64,000 bases of DNA from Endozoicomonas sp. SCSIO W0465 (GCF_023716865.1 NZ_CP092417.1:4938001-5002000), one strand, 5' to 3'; counted from the stretch's first letter, positions 1 to 12,100 are shown. Translations and numbers: made by a program. Notes: generated from the letters alone by a model not told the origin.

Positions 1-1804
1 GCTGGTCCTTAACGGCCTCGTCATCGCCCTGCCATCCCTTTTTCAGGCAGCCCAGCTTCAGAAAAGCTTCCACTTTCGCCTTTTCCGGTAAGCCCTTGCC
101 ATTACACATGGAGGAAATGTGACTGACCAGGACCCGATCAAGCCGCCTGTTCTTAACGGCCCCATCAATGCCCTGCCATCCCTCTCTCAGGCAGCCCAGC
201 TTCAGAAAAGCTTCCACTTTTGCCTTTTCCGGTAAGCCTTTGCAATGACACATGGAGGAAATATGGGTAACCAGTGTCCGGTCAAGCGCCATGTCGTTAA
301 CAGCCTCATCAATACCCTGCCATCCCTCTTTCAGACAGCCCAGCGTCAGGAAGGCTTCCACTTTCGCCTTTTCCGGTAAGCCTTTGCCAGACGTCATAGA
401 GGAAATATTGGTGACCAGAGCCCGATCGATCGGCTTATCCTTAACGACCCCGTCATTGCCATTCCATCCCTCTTTCAGGCAGCCCAGCTTCAGAAAAGCT
501 TCCACTTTTGCCTTTTCCGGTAAGCCTTTGCGATGACACATGGAGGAAATATGGGCGATCAGTATCCGGTCGAGCGGCTGGTCCTTAACGGCCTCATCCA
601 TGCCCTGCCATCCCTCTTTCAGGCAACCCAGGCTCAGGAAGGCTTCCACTTTTGCCTTTTCAGGTAAGCCTCTGCCAGAAGACATGGAGGAAATATGGCT
701 GAGCAATACCCGGTCGAACGGCTGATTCTTAACGGCCTTATCAAGGCCCTGCCATCCCTTTTTCAAACAGCACAGCTTCAGGAAAGCTACCACTTTCGCC
801 TTTTCCGGTAAGCCTTTACCATTACACATGGAGGAAATGTTGGTAACCAATGCCCGGTCGAGGGGCTTATCCTTAACGGCCTCATCAATACCCTGCCATC
901 CCTGTTTCAGGCAGCCCAGCTTAAGGAAGGCTTCCATTTTCACCCTTTCCGGTACGCCTTTGCCATTACACATGGAGGAAATTTGCTTTAAAAACGGGCT
1001 GGCAGCAATGGCTGCTACATCCCCATCGTCCATGCCCGTAAAGAGGGTTACACTGTTCTTGCTATGTAACATGCTGGTTAAACTGCCAGTGTTGTTCACT
1101 GTTTTGCCCACTGCCGAAAAAAACACATTGGCTTTTTGAAAATACCCTGAACAAACCTGATGTTCGGTAACCATATTAAATCGCTTAAGTTTTGCAAAGA
1201 GAGTCGGTAGAGGAGAGGCCCCTCTGCTCATGGATAGCTGAATACCCCTTTGCTCCAGCGTTTTCAGTAGTATACTGACGTTGGAAAGTAATGTTTTGAC
1301 GCCCGGTTGACTGAGGTATGGCATTATTTGATGTTGATGAGTAACACTAAACTTCGCGATGATTTCTCTGTAATTCAGCTCCCGGTCAACACTTGACGAT
1401 TCAGGTGATGGCTCTATCGGGTGTTCAACGGAAAATAAGGAAGAGTGAACTTCACCAGAATCAATGTCCATTGGCTCTGGATGGACGATAACCACAGGAG
1501 AGCGTGAGGTACTGACTTCATGCCCCATCATTGAAAAAGCTGAAGCCCGCTCAATGGATGTCAATGTGCCAGTCTCTGCGGTATTCACGCGTTGCCGACA
1601 ACTGCGTTTTTTTGCAGGCTGTTTCGTTTCACATAACCGGGGTCTGCATACTTCTTGAGTTTGACTGTTTTCCCTGTCAACGGGTTGAACCCTGTGTCCC
1701 GAGAAATAGCGCTTTCGATTGTTGCCGCCCGGTAATGGTGCAGTAGCAGCAACGGTAGCAGTGGGAGTGGTGAAAACAGAGTGCTTTGATATGGATGTTG
1801 ACAT
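1..1804 (-). CDS. G1: repeat-SET family protein, 3' end beyond the window
   Basis: This is the 5' part of a family member; it reads leftward and leaves the window still open, so its SET domain is not visible. The start is the ATG at 1802-1804 (MSTS...), the position used by every paralog. The Ser/Thr-rich N-terminus is followed by a basic patch (PAKKRSCRQR, one Arg replaced by Ser) and the MDID motif. After that comes an additional Ser/Pro/Glu-rich segment of about 25 residues that only G4 shares. A conserved region ends in FLKQ near position 985, and just under seven 48-residue repeats follow down to base 1. Repeat residues 5-6 include CN, SS, CH and TS pairs. No frameshift was noticed in the part translated by hand. 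The function is inferred from the complete paralog at 31830-35966. Confidence 0.85.
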   Translation of the reverse strand, partial: MSTSISKHSVFTTPTATVAATAPLPGGNNRKRYFSGHRVQPVDRENSQTQEVCRPRLCETKQPAKKRSCRQRVNTAETGTLTSIERASAFSMMGHEVSTSRSPVVIVHPEPMDIDSGEVHSSLFSVEHPIEPSPESSSVDRELNYREIIAKFSVTHQHQIMPYLSQPGVKTLLSNVSILLKTLEQRGIQLSMSRGASPLPTLFAKLKRFNMVTEHQVCSGYFQKANVFFSAVGKTVNNTGSLTSMLHSKNSVTLFTGMDDGDVAAIAASPFLKQISSMCNGKGVPERVKMEAFLKLGCLKQGWQGIDEAVKDKPLDRALVTNISSMCNGKGLPEKAKVVAFLKLCCLKKGWQGLDKAVKNQPFDRVLLSHISSMSSGRGLPEKAKVEAFLSLGCLKEGWQGMDEAVKDQPLDRILIAHISSMCHRKGLPEKAKVEAFLKLGCLKEGWNGNDGVVKDKPIDRALVTNISSMTSGKGLPEKAKVEAFLTLGCLKEGWQGIDEAVNDMALDRTLVTHISSMCHCKGLPEKAKVEAFLKLGCLREGWQGIDGAVKNRRLDRVLVSHISSMCNGKGLPEKAKVEAFLKLGCLKKGWQGDDEAVKDQ

Positions 1805-2018
1805 AGGGAGTTACGATTATTTTTATCTGATCGGTCAGTTTATGCCTTCATAGCACGTTGATAATGACCGGATAAACCCGAGATAGTTCAACGAACTTCA
1901 TGGGCATTCAGCAGGCTGAAAATATAAGGAAACAGTAGTACAAAATACAGTCCCTGCCGGTGTGGATTTATAGATCAAGTCGATCAGACCGTTTATATAA
2001 TTTCAAATGGTCAACTGC
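1805..2018. other. Long-type intergenic spacer between G1 and G2
   Basis: This roughly 213-bp spacer is repeated between most genes, at 13193-13405, 17060-17272, 28227-28434, 35967-36179, 43274-43486, 46471-46683, 49933-50141 and 56857-57083; it also flanks the IS at 7265-7422 and 9135-9194. It has no ORF of note. In the direction of transcription it holds the 3' tail of the upstream gene, an AT-rich stretch, a perfect dyad (TTCAGC-N2-GCTGAA) and a conserved leader up to the ATG. No convincing stem-and-U-tract terminator was seen, so read-through between genes is possible. Confidence 0.7.
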
Positions 2019-4688
2019 TTATAAAGCTTCAGAGTTATCGTCAGAGATTGCTATAGGCGCTCGTGCTGCCTGCCAGTATTGTTCCCCATAATCAATCCAA
2101 AGGCTTTCTTTAGCGGGTATGGGTTTTATCGCGATGATAAACACCATCCACTGCCCTTGCTGATTCCTGTGCCTCAGAAACGAAACATTTTGTTCCGGGG
2201 AATTTTTTTCCTTATCAGAGTAAGTACTAAAAGCATTGATCAACGACGTTATATTTCCCTGTCTGTACCCTGAGATGAAAACACCATGAGCAGGAGCGAA
2301 GCTATAGCGGTCAATATTGGCCAATGCAGCACCCATGACACGTGCTCCCTGTTGGTATGTGTTGTCATGGTATTGCTTACCTGCGTAATGCCCCAACAGC
2401 TCCCATTGCGAAATATCCCTGCTGGCAACGACCTCTTCCTGACCTTTTAACTCACTAAAGATTGCTCCATCGTGTTTTTGAACGGACATTCGCTCTTGTA
2501 AATACTGCTCTCTTTGCTCGTCATCCAGCGCTTGATACTTTGCTATGGACTCATGAATGCTTTTTCTGATCGATCTGTCATTTGGTATGTCGATCTGACT
2601 GAAGAAGGTTGTTTGTTTTTGCCTGCTGTCAACGACTTCCCTTTTGACAGACTGTTCTGCCACCCATAATGGAGCCAGGTCATTAATACGATGAGGTAAC
2701 GAGATTAAATCAGTTGCCTCTTCTTTTATAACAAGTATCTCATCGTCCTGAGTGTTTTCGGACCGCTGCTTCAGGATGGCTTTAACTTTCGCCTTTTCCG
2801 GTAAGCCTTTGCCATTACACATGCAGGATATGCTGGTGACCAGTCCCCGGTCCATCGGCTTGCCCTTAACGGCCTCATCATTGCCCTGCCATCCCTCTTT
2901 CAGGCAGCCCAGTTTCAGAAAGGCTTCAACTTTCGCCTTTTCCGGTAAGCCTCTGCCAGACATCATAGAGGAAATATTGGTGACCAGAGCCCGATCGATC
3001 GGCTTATCCTTAACAACCTCATCATTGCCCTGCCATCCCTTTTTCAGGCAGCCCAGCTTCAGGAAGGCTTCCATTTTCGCCTTTCCCGGTAAGCCTTTGC
3101 CATGACACATGGAGGAAATGTGGGTGACCAGTGCCCGGTCGAGCGGCTGCTCCTTAACGGCCTCATCAATGCCCTGCCATCCCTGTTTCAGGCAGTCCAG
3201 CTTTAGGAAAGCTTCTACTTTCGACTTTTCCGGAAAGCCTTTGCCAGACGTCATAGAGGAAATATTGGTGACCAGAGCCTGATTGAGCGGCTTATCCTTA
3301 ACGGCCTCATCATTACCCTGCCATCCCTCTTTCAGGCAGCCCAGCTTGAGGAAGGCTTCCATTTTCGCTTTTTCCGGTAAGCCTTTGCCATGACACATGG
3401 AGGAAATGTGGGCGACCAGTGTCCGGTCGAGTGGCTGGTCCTTAACGGCTTCATCAATGCCCTGCCATCCCTGTTTCAGGCAGTCCAGCTTCAGGAAAGC
3501 TTTTACTTTCGACTTTTCCGGAAAGCCTTTGCCCTGACACATGGAGGAAATGTGGGTGACCAGTGCCCGGTCGAGCGCCTGGTCCTTAACGGCCTTATCA
3601 TTGCCCTGCCATCCCTCTTTCAGGCAGCCTAACTTCAGGAAGGCTTCCACTTTCGCCTTTTCTGGTAAGCCTTTGCCAGACGCCATAGAGGAAATATTGG
3701 TGACCAGAGCCCGATCGAGCGGCTTATCCTTAACGGCATCATCATTGCCCTGCCATCCCTTTTTCAGACAGCCCAGCTTCAGGAAGGCTTCCATTTTCGC
3801 CTTTTCCGGTAAGCCTTTGCCATGACACATGGAGGAAATGTGGGCGACCAGTGTACGGTCGAGCGGCTGGTCCTTAACGGCCTCATCAATACCCTGCCAT
3901 CCCTGTTTCAGGCAGCCCAGCTTCAGAAAGGCTTCTACTTTTGCCTTCTCCGGTAAGCCTTTGCCATGACACATGGAGGAAATCCTGGTGACCAGTACCC
4001 GGTCGAGCGGTTTTTCCTTAACGGCCTCATCAATGCCCTGACATCCCTCTTTCAGGCAACCCAGCTTCAGGAAAGCCTCTATTTTCGCCTTTTCCGGTAA
4101 GCCTTTGCCATTACACATGGAGGAAATGTTGGTGACCAGTGCCCGGTCGAGCGGCTGGTCCTTAACGGCCTCATCAATGCCCTGCCATCCCACTTTCAGG
4201 CAGCCCAACTTCAGGAAGGCCGCCACTTTCGACTTTTCCGGTAAGCCTTTGCCATTACACATAGAGGAAATATTGCTGACCAGTGCCAGATCGAGCGGCT
4301 TGTCCTTAACGGCCTCATCAATGCCCGGCCATGCCCCTTTCAAGCAACTCAACTTCAGGAAGGCTTCAATTTTCGCCTTTTCTGGTAAGCCTTTGCCATG
4401 ACACATGGAGGAAATGCTGGTGACCAGTATCCGGTCAATCGGCTTGTCCTTAACGGCCTTATCAATGCCCCGCCATCCCTCTTTCAGGCAGCCCAGCTTC
4501 AGAAAGGCTTCTACTTTTGCCTTCTCCGGTAAGCCTTTGCCATGACACATGGAGGAAATCCTGGTGACCAGTACCCGGTCGAGCGGCTTTTCCTTAACGG
4601 CCTTATCATTGCCCTGCCATCCCTCTTTCAAACAGCCCAGCTTCAGGAAGGCTTCTACTTTCGCCTTTTCTGGTAAGCGTCTACCAGA

Positions 4689-6217
4689 ACTCGACTTTAG
4701 AGTTTTAAGAGCACAATAGTTCCGGCGCATAATCTGCTAAAAGCAACCATCCCCAATGACGAAATTCGAGATGGTTGCCATGCTCACTTCAGATCATCAA
4801 GTAATCCTCAGGGAGCTCGCTTCATATACAACCTTTCTTGCTGGAGCGCTATCATCAACTGCAGTACCAACGTTCTGCGAACTGCTGTTCGGTTGCATGC
4901 TTTCAGCCGACGGCTTTGTTACACAGGCGTTGTTAACAATTGATTTTCATTGTGTGTGGAGCAGCTACCACCACTGGCTATCTCAGGGCAAGTGGCAATG
5001 GAAGAACTTGGCACGCCACTTGATCCGTCTGGTCTGCTCCAAAGCTCCTGAGAATCAACCTGTGGTCCTGGGGCTTGATGACTGGGTAATCGAACGGTTT
5101 TCCGACAAAGCCCCTGCTTGTCGTACACATCATCAACACAGCAAGAAACGCAATCGGCCGACGTACATCTGGGGGCAGTGTTGGGTTTCCCTGGCCATCA
5201 TATTTGAGCGGGCTGCAGATGAAGTATTTACCGCCATACCGGTGATCTCATTTCCGACACCAGCTTCAGGTAACACCAGCAAACTGAAAATTGCCGTGGC
5301 CATGCTCAGGGTGGTACGCAATGAAGTGAAGGATCGAGTGCTACGCCTGCTAACCGATTGCTGGTATATGAACTGGACACTGATAAAGCCAGCTCTGGAA
5401 ATGAACATAGAAGTTGTTGGTCAGATACCTTCAAATCGGGCCCTCTATGCTTTGCCGCCAGCACCCACCGTAAAGAAGCGAGGGCGCCCAAAAAAGTACG
5501 GCATCAAGATGACGACAGAACAGGTTAAGAAACTGCCGGAAGAAAAAGCAACAGTATGGATGTACGGCAAATTTCGCAAAATACGTTATCGTACCCTGAT
5601 CTGTCGCGCCAGATTCCTTAAAGGTCGTGAAGTACGCGTCGTCTGGAGTCGCTTTGAAAATGACAAAGGTCTGACCGAAAGCAGAATATTCATCTCGACC
5701 AATCCGGAACTTGAGGGACTGGAGGTGCTTCGTGCCTATTCCCGGAGATGGCCGGTAGAGCCAATGTTTCACCAACTCAAACATGCTTTTGGCTGTTGCC
5801 ATTTATGGCAGCAGAAATTGCGAACACTGCTTCGATGGATGCATTTGAAAATGGCAGGCTATGCATTATTGCAGTTATTAACCGTTTGTAAAAATCAGGC
5901 ATGTCTGAATATTTCTCGGATACCCTGGAGAAGCCCGGATACAACCACTGCAGGCATGATGAAAATTGCTCTTTCAGGAATTATTCCGAGGTTCTCTATT
6001 CGCAAGGGCTGGAACAGATATAAGCAAAAATATGAGTTCAATTTTCGCGATCTGATCGACCAGTTAATACCGGATAATTCAGAAGCAGCATAACTAAAGG
6101 CTTTTAGGCAAAAAACGGAAGTAATAACGAACTTGGAAAAACAGTTCACTGATTTCGGCTTGCTTCACTATAAAAAGCTGACCGAATTATCGTTTTATAC
6201 AGACTCTAAAGTCGAGT
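4689..6217. mobile_element. IS4-superfamily insertion sequence inside G2
   Basis: The element is 1529 bp with perfect 15-bp terminal inverted repeats (ACTCGACTTTAGAGT at 4689-4703 and its complement at 6203-6217). It is flanked by the direct repeat ACCAGA at 4683-4688 and 6218-6223; a 7-bp reading, TACCAGA, is also possible because the T is shared with the terminus. It carries one transposase gene on the plus strand, opposite to the host gene. Intact ends and target duplication suggest recent insertion. Confidence 0.93.
4756..6093 (+). CDS. IS4-superfamily DDE transposase
   Basis: This 445-residue protein would catalyse cut-and-paste movement of the surrounding element by cleaving at its 15-bp inverted repeats. 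Candidate acidic residues are the Asp pair in GLDDWVIERF (about residue 118), the Asp in LTDCWYMN (about 201) and the Glu in YSRRWPVEPMFHQLK (about 338). The last segment fits the Y(2)R(3)E(6)K signature of IS4-type transposases exactly. A basic KKRGRPKK stretch near residue 240 may contact DNA. The ATG at 4756 follows the left terminus closely and the stop lies about 120 bp before the right terminus, so the gene fills the element. No frameshift is visible, so it is probably functional. The precise subfamily (IS4 versus IS701 or a relative) cannot be settled by eye. Confidence 0.92.
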   Translation: MTKFEMVAMLTSDHQVILRELASYTTFLAGALSSTAVPTFCELLFGCMLSADGFVTQALLTIDFHCVWSSYHHWLSQGKWQWKNLARHLIRLVCSKAPENQPVVLGLDDWVIERFSDKAPACRTHHQHSKKRNRPTYIWGQCWVSLAIIFERAADEVFTAIPVISFPTPASGNTSKLKIAVAMLRVVRNEVKDRVLRLLTDCWYMNWTLIKPALEMNIEVVGQIPSNRALYALPPAPTVKKRGRPKKYGIKMTTEQVKKLPEEKATVWMYGKFRKIRYRTLICRARFLKGREVRVVWSRFENDKGLTESRIFISTNPELEGLEVLRAYSRRWPVEPMFHQLKHAFGCCHLWQQKLRTLLRWMHLKMAGYALLQLLTVCKNQACLNISRIPWRSPDTTTAGMMKIALSGIIPRFSIRKGWNRYKQKYEFNFRDLIDQLIPDNSEAA

Positions 6218-7422
6218 ACCAGAAGACATGGAGGAAATATTGGTGATCAGCGCCCGGTTGAGCGGCTTGTCCTTAACGGCCTCATCAATGCCTTGCCAAC
6301 CCTCTTTCAGGCAGCCCAGCTTCAGGAAAGCCTCCACTTTCGCCTTTTCCGGTAAGCCTTTGCCATTACACATGGAGGAAATGTGCATAACCAGTGCCCG
6401 GTCGAGCGGCTGGTCCTTAACGGCCTCATCAATGCCCTGCCAGCCCTCTTTCAGGCAGCCAAGCTTCAGGAAAGCCTCCACTTTCGCCTTTTCCGGCAAG
6501 CCTTTACCATTACACATGGAGGAAATCTGCTTTAAAAACGGACTGGCAGCAATGGATGCTACCTCCCCATCGTCCATGCCCGTAAAGAGGGTTATACTGT
6601 TCTTGCTACTCACCATGCTGGTTAAACAGCCAGTGTTGTTCACTGTTTTGCCCACTGCCGAAAAAAACACATTGGCTTTTTGAAAATACCTTGAACAAAC
6701 CTGATGTTCGGTAACCATATTAAATCGCTTAAGTTTTGCAAAGAGAGTCGGTAGAGGAGAGGCCCCTCTGCTCATGGATAGCTGAATACCCCTTTGCTCA
6801 AGCGTTTTCAGTAGTGTGCTGACATTGGAAAGTACGGTTTTGACGCCCGGGTGACTCAGGGATGGCATGATTTGATGTTGATGAGTAACGCTAAACTTTG
6901 CGATGATTTCGCTGTAATCCGGGTCAATGTCCATCGGCTGTGGGTGGACAGTAACCACCGGGCGTGAGGCACTGACTTCATGTCCCATCATTGGTAACGT
7001 TGAGTCCCGCCCAGTTGATGTTGATGTGCAATTTTGTCCGGTATTCACACGTTGCCGACAACTGCGTTTTTTTGCAGGCTGTTTCGTTTCACATAACCGG
7101 GGTCTGAATACTTCTTGAGTTCGACTGTTTTCCCTGTCAACGGGTTGAACCCTGTGTCCCGAGAAATAGCGCTTTCGATTGTTGCCGCCCGGTAATGGTG
7201 CAGTAGCAGCAACGGTAGCAGTGGGAGTGGTGAAAACAGAGTGCTTTGATACGGGTGTTGACATAGGGAGTTACGATTATTTTTATCTGATCGGTCAGTT
7301 TATGCCTTCATAGCACGTTGATAATGACCGGATAAACCCGAGATAGTTCAACGAACTTCATGGGCATTCAGCAGGCTGAAAATATAAGGAAACAGTAGTA
7401 CAAAATACAGTCCCTGCCGGTA

Positions 7423-9134
7423 GAGGTTGTCGCTAAAGCCTCATTATCAGCCATCTGGCAGGCTATGAGTACCTTTATTTGGTTATACTGCCATCATTGT
7501 ATATCTGTAACGTCGCTGCATTATTTTTTGTATATAGCCTAAGTGCCCTTATGCTGCGTCCAATAGGCCACAAAATAGCTGTGAAATAAGCCGCTGCTAC
7601 CCGGCTCAGGTTATAAGCCAGCAAGTGGAGACTAAATTCCAGTCTGACAGCCTTCAGTCCCCGACGACGAAACCGATTTAAGCCCTGCACCGTTCTCAGA
7701 TAACCAAACACAGGCTCAACCATTGCCTGTCGTTTTTTGAACACCGCCTTTGCTGCCGGATGTTCCATGGCTGTTTTCAACGCATCCCTTGCGTCGTCTA
7801 CTTTGAAACGCCTGATTCGACGGCCAGTCTTACTGGTTGTGCATTGGCTTCGAAGGGGGCAGTGATCACAAGGCGCTCCACCATAAACCCATTGCGCCCT
7901 TGGCCGATCGGGGTTCCCGGGCTTATAGAGTAGCCTTAGCTGTTGACCTGCCGGACATTGGTAACTGTCTGTGACTTCATCATACCTGAAGTGCCCTTTC
8001 TGGAATTGTTTACTCTTTTTCAATTCTCCAGGTTGACGGCCCTCAGGGCACAAAAGACTGATATCCCGCTCCAACGTGGTGGTAATGACTGACTCACAAC
8101 AGTAGCCTGCATCCAGCAATAATTCATCGGGCTGGGAGCCTGTGATACGGCCAGCCTGATCAAGCATCTCGGGGATAACCGCCGCCTCGTTACTTGGATC
8201 CACAGCCTGTGCTAACACCACCCTTTGCTCATTGACCAATACTGATGGCTTATACGATGCGGCATGCCCCCGTCCCCGCTTCATTTTCTGAACGACAGCC
8301 TCGGGCTCAACGGGGCTAATACGAATATCTTCTGGCTTGCTACCTGCCCGCTTTCGTAGTGCTTGACGCTCCTGTAGCTTGTTAAAGACATCTGTCTTTT
8401 TTTCGACATCGGCCTTTTTGATGGGGTCTTCCGGTGCTTTTTCTAACTGCTGTTGAGCTTCTTCCAGAGCGGTTTTTACTGCTTCTTCCCTGATCAGGTG
8501 GTAATGGGAGCAAGCAGCCTCAACTACAGTACCATCACCGGCAAGACGATCACCTTTTGAATGCGTTCTCCTGAGTACTGTTTTTACTATGGACTCAAAG
8601 AAAGAGCCGGTCAGGTGCTCGGCGTGGCGGTTAATAAAGCGGCCAATATTAGCATGGTCGGGGAATATTCCACCGCTGACCCACATGCAGCCGAGATCCA
8701 TTCGTGCCAGCCGCTCCAGTGCCCGCAAAGAGGTAGTGCCCTGCATAATGCCATAGAGAATCAATCCGACCATGCAGCGAGGTGCATAGGGTGGGCGACC
8801 AGTGTTCTTGTAAAGTGCTTCAAACTCTGACCAATCCTGCTCTTCCAAAAGCGATGCTATGATAGCCGGGGTTTTCTGACCAGCCAGCTCAAGATAGTTT
8901 TTGAGCGATGTATTACCCAGGTAAATAGTTTCAGCATCAGGAGAAATAAAGCACCTTTGCGATGAATGCGAAGGATTTACCGGTTTACTTTCCACTTCAC
9001 TCTGGGTGATGGGCGCAAAAATATCGAATTGGGGCGTTCGATCAATGTGTACTTTTTGTTTTGTCGTCATTGTGTCAGAGGTACAAGCAGGCAATTTCTG
9101 TATTGTACCTGCTTGAGGGTTTCGCGACAGCCTC
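7423..9134. mobile_element. IS1182-type insertion sequence in the G2/G3 spacer
   Basis: The element lies within a long-type spacer, splitting the conserved text after CCCTGCCGGTA. Its ends are imperfect inverted repeats: GAGGTTGTCGCTAAAGCCTC on the left against GAGGCTGTCGCGAAACCCTC read inward from the right. The 4-bp direct repeat GGTA lies at 7419-7422 and 9135-9138. One transposase gene occupies almost all of it. The insertion separates G2 from its distal upstream region, but leaves about 155 bp of native leader, including the TTCAGC dyad. Confidence 0.92.
7475..9070 (-). CDS. IS1182-family transposase
   Basis: This transposase has 531 residues from the ATG at 9068-9070 (MTTKQKVHIDRT). 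The frame is open further upstream to 9154, but those 28 residues come from the IS terminus and are unlikely to be translated. The N-terminal half has the family-typical GRPPYAPRCMVGLILYG segment. Probable catalytic acids are the Asp in AGDGTVVEA, the Asp in LLDAGYCCE and the Glu in MVEPVFGYLR. Between the last two lies a Cys-rich stretch (CPAGQQ, CDHCPLRSQC) common in IS1182 and related transposases. A charged coiled-coil-prone insertion (EEAQQQLEKAPED...) follows the first Asp. The frame is intact and the gene is alone in the element, so it is probably active. Confidence 0.93.
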   Translation of the reverse strand: MTTKQKVHIDRTPQFDIFAPITQSEVESKPVNPSHSSQRCFISPDAETIYLGNTSLKNYLELAGQKTPAIIASLLEEQDWSEFEALYKNTGRPPYAPRCMVGLILYGIMQGTTSLRALERLARMDLGCMWVSGGIFPDHANIGRFINRHAEHLTGSFFESIVKTVLRRTHSKGDRLAGDGTVVEAACSHYHLIREEAVKTALEEAQQQLEKAPEDPIKKADVEKKTDVFNKLQERQALRKRAGSKPEDIRISPVEPEAVVQKMKRGRGHAASYKPSVLVNEQRVVLAQAVDPSNEAAVIPEMLDQAGRITGSQPDELLLDAGYCCESVITTTLERDISLLCPEGRQPGELKKSKQFQKGHFRYDEVTDSYQCPAGQQLRLLYKPGNPDRPRAQWVYGGAPCDHCPLRSQCTTSKTGRRIRRFKVDDARDALKTAMEHPAAKAVFKKRQAMVEPVFGYLRTVQGLNRFRRRGLKAVRLEFSLHLLAYNLSRVAAAYFTAILWPIGRSIRALRLYTKNNAATLQIYNDGSITK

Positions 9135-9194
9135 GGTATGGATTTATAGATCAAGTCGATCAGACAGTTTATATAATTTCAAATGGTCAACTGC

Positions 9195-12100
9195 TTATAA
9201 AGCTTCAGAGTTATCGTCAGAGATTGCTATAGGCGCTCGTGCTGCCTGCCAGTATTGTTCCCCATAATCAATCCAAAGGCTTTCTTTAGCGGGTATGGGT
9301 TTTATCGCGATAATAAACACCATCCACTGCCCTTGCTGATTCCTGTGCCTCAGGAACGAAACATTTTGTTCCGGGGGAATTGTTTTCCTTATCAGAGTAA
9401 GTAGTAAAAGCATTGATCAACGACGTTATATTCCCCTGTCTGTACGCTGAGATGAAAACACCATGAGCAGGAGCGAAGCTATAGCTGTCAATATTGGCCA
9501 ATGCAGCACCCATGACACGTGCTCCCTGTTGGTATGTGTTGTCATGGTATTGCTTACCTGCATAATGCCCCAGCAGCTCCCATTGCGAAATATCCCTGCT
9601 GGCAACAACCTCTTCCTGGCCTTTTAACTCGCTAAAGATCGATCCATCGTGTTTTTGAACGGACATTCGCTCGTGTAAATACTGCGCTCTTTGCTTGTCA
9701 TCCAGAGCTTGATACCTGGCTATGGACTCATTAATGCTTTTTTCTGATTGATCTGTCGTTTGGGATGTCGATCTGACTGAAGAAAGTTGATTGTCTTTGC
9801 CTGCTGTCACCAACTTCCCTTTTGACAGACTGTTCTGCCGTCCATAATGGCGCCTGGTCATTAATACGGTGAGGTAACGAGATTAAATCAGTTACCTCTT
9901 CTTTTATAAAAATTATCTCATCGTCCTGAGTGTTTTCGGACCGCTGCTTCAGAAAGGCTTCTACTGTCGTTTTTCCCGGTATACCCTTACCATTATAAAA
10001 GGAGGAAATGCTGGTGATCAGTGCCCGGTTAAGCGGCTTGCCCTTGACTGCCTCATCAATGCCCAGCCATCCCTCTTTCAGGCAGCCCAGCTTCAGAAAG
10101 GCTTCCACTTTCGCCTTTTCCGGCAAGCCTCTGCAATTACACAAGGAGGATATGCTGGTGACCAGTCCCCGGTCAATCGGCTTATCCTTAACGTACCCAT
10201 CAATGCCCTGCCATCCCTCTTTCAGGCAGTCCAGCTTCAGGAAGGCTTCCAATGTCGCCTTTTCCGGTAGGCCTTTACCATGACACATGGAAGAAATGTG
10301 GGCGACCAGTGCCCAATCAAGCGGCTTATCCTTAACGGCCTCATCAATGCCCTGCCATCCCTCTTTCAGGCAGTCCAGCCTCAGGAAGGCTTCCAATTTC
10401 GTCTTTCTCGGTAAGCCTTTACCATTAAACATGGAGGAAATGCGGGTAACCAGTGTCCGGTTGAGTGGCTGGTCCTTAGCGGCCTCATCAATCCCCTGCC
10501 ACCCCTTTTTCAGGCAATCCAGTTTCAGGAAGGCTTCCACTTTCGCCTTTTCCGGTAAGCCTTTGCCAGAAAACATGGAGGAAATATTGGTGACCAGTCC
10601 CCGGTCGAGGGGCTTGTCCTTAACGGCCTCATCAACGCCCTGCCATCCCTTTTTCAGGCAACCCAGCGTCAGAAAGGCTTCCACTTTCGCCTTTTCCGGT
10701 AAGCCTTTGCCATGGCACATGGAGGAAATGTTGGTGACCAGTGTACGGTCGAGTGGCATCCCCTTAACGGCCTCATCAATACCCTGCCATCCCGCTTTCA
10801 GGCAACTCAGCTTCAGAAAAGCTTCCACTTTTGCCTTGTCCGGTAAGCCTCTGCCGTTACACATTGAGGAAACGTTGGTAACCAGTGACCGGTCGAGGGG
10901 CTGGTCCTTAACGGCCCCATCAATGCCCTGCCATCCCTCTTTCAGGCAGTCCAGCTGCAGGAAGGCTTCCACTTTCACCTTTTCCGGTAAGCCTTTGCCA
11001 TTACACATGGAGGAAATGTGGGTGACCAGTGCCCGGTCGAGCGGTTTGTCCTTAACGGCCTCATCAATGCCCTGCCATTCCTCTTTCAAGCAACTTAACT
11101 TCAGAAAGGCTTCAATTTTCACCTTTTCCGGTAAGCCTTTGCCGTGACACATGGAGGAAATATGGGTGACCAGTACCCGGTCGAGCGGCTGGTCCCTAAC
11201 GGCCTCATCAATGCCCTGCCATTCCTCTTTCAAGCAACTCAACTTCAGAAAGGCTTCAATTTTCGCCTTTTCCGGTAAGCCTTTGCCATGACACATCGAG
11301 GAAATATGGGTGACCAGTACCCGGTCGAGCGGCTGGTCCCTAACGGCCTCATCAATGCCCTGCCACCACCCCTCTCTTAAGCAGCACAGCTTCAGGAAGG
11401 CTTCCACTTTCGCCTTTTCCGGTAAGCCTTTGCCATGACACATGGAGGAAATGCTGGTGACTAGTACCCGGTCGAGCGGCTGGTCCTTAACGGCCTCATC
11501 AACGCCCTGCCATCCCGCTTTCAGGCAGCCAAGCTTCAGGAAGGCTTCCACTTTCGCCTTTTCCGGTAAGCCTTTACCAGACACCATGGAGGAAATGCAG
11601 GTGACCAGTGTCCGGTCGAGCGGCATGCCCATAACGGCCTCATCAATGCCCTGCCATCCCTGTTTCAGGCAGCCCAGCTTCAGGAAGGCTTCCACTTTTG
11701 CCTTTTCCGGCAAGCCTTTGCCATTACACATGGAAGAAATGTGAGGGACCAACGCCCGGTCGAGGGGCTGGTCCTTAACGGCCTCATCAATGCCCTGCCA
11801 TCCCTCTTTCAGGCAGAAAAGCCTCATAAAAGCTTCCACTTTCGCACTTTCCGGTAAGCCTTTGCCATTACACATGGAGGAAATGTGAGTGATCAGTGCC
11901 AGGTCGAGCGGCTGATCCTTAACGGCCTCATCAATACCCTGCCATCCCTCTTTCAGGCAGCCCAGCTTCAGGAAGGCTTCCACGTTCGCCTTTTCTGGTA
12001 AGCCTCTACCAGAAGACATGGAGGAAATATTGGTGACCAGTGCCCGGTTGAGGGGCTTGTCCTTAACAGCCTCATCAATGCCCTGCCATCCCTCTTTCAG

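Larger units (their letters stand above)
2019..7264 (-). pseudogene. G2: repeat-SET family gene split by an IS4-superfamily element
   Basis: This member starts at 7264 (MSTPVSKHS...) and ends at 2019, but its third repeat is interrupted by the insertion at 4689-6217. Removing the element and one 6-bp target copy leaves 3711 bp, an exact multiple of three, encoding 1236 residues. The joined repeat reads ISSMSSGRRLPEK, so the break is purely insertional. The N-terminus carries PAKKRSCRQR, followed by 15 full repeats and the terminal half repeat. The C-terminus keeps DDEILVIKEE, the SET segment with GHYAGK, the LINAFS pocket and WIDYGEQYW. The apparent start MRRNYC of the 3' fragment lies inside the insertion sequence and is an artefact. 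As it stands the locus would give a truncated N-terminal protein without the SET domain. Confidence 0.9.

Noticed and set aside
2019..4730. Independent 903-residue protein starting MRRNYCALK
   Set aside because: Its first residues are encoded by the IS terminus; the reading frame joins G2 when the element and one target copy are removed.
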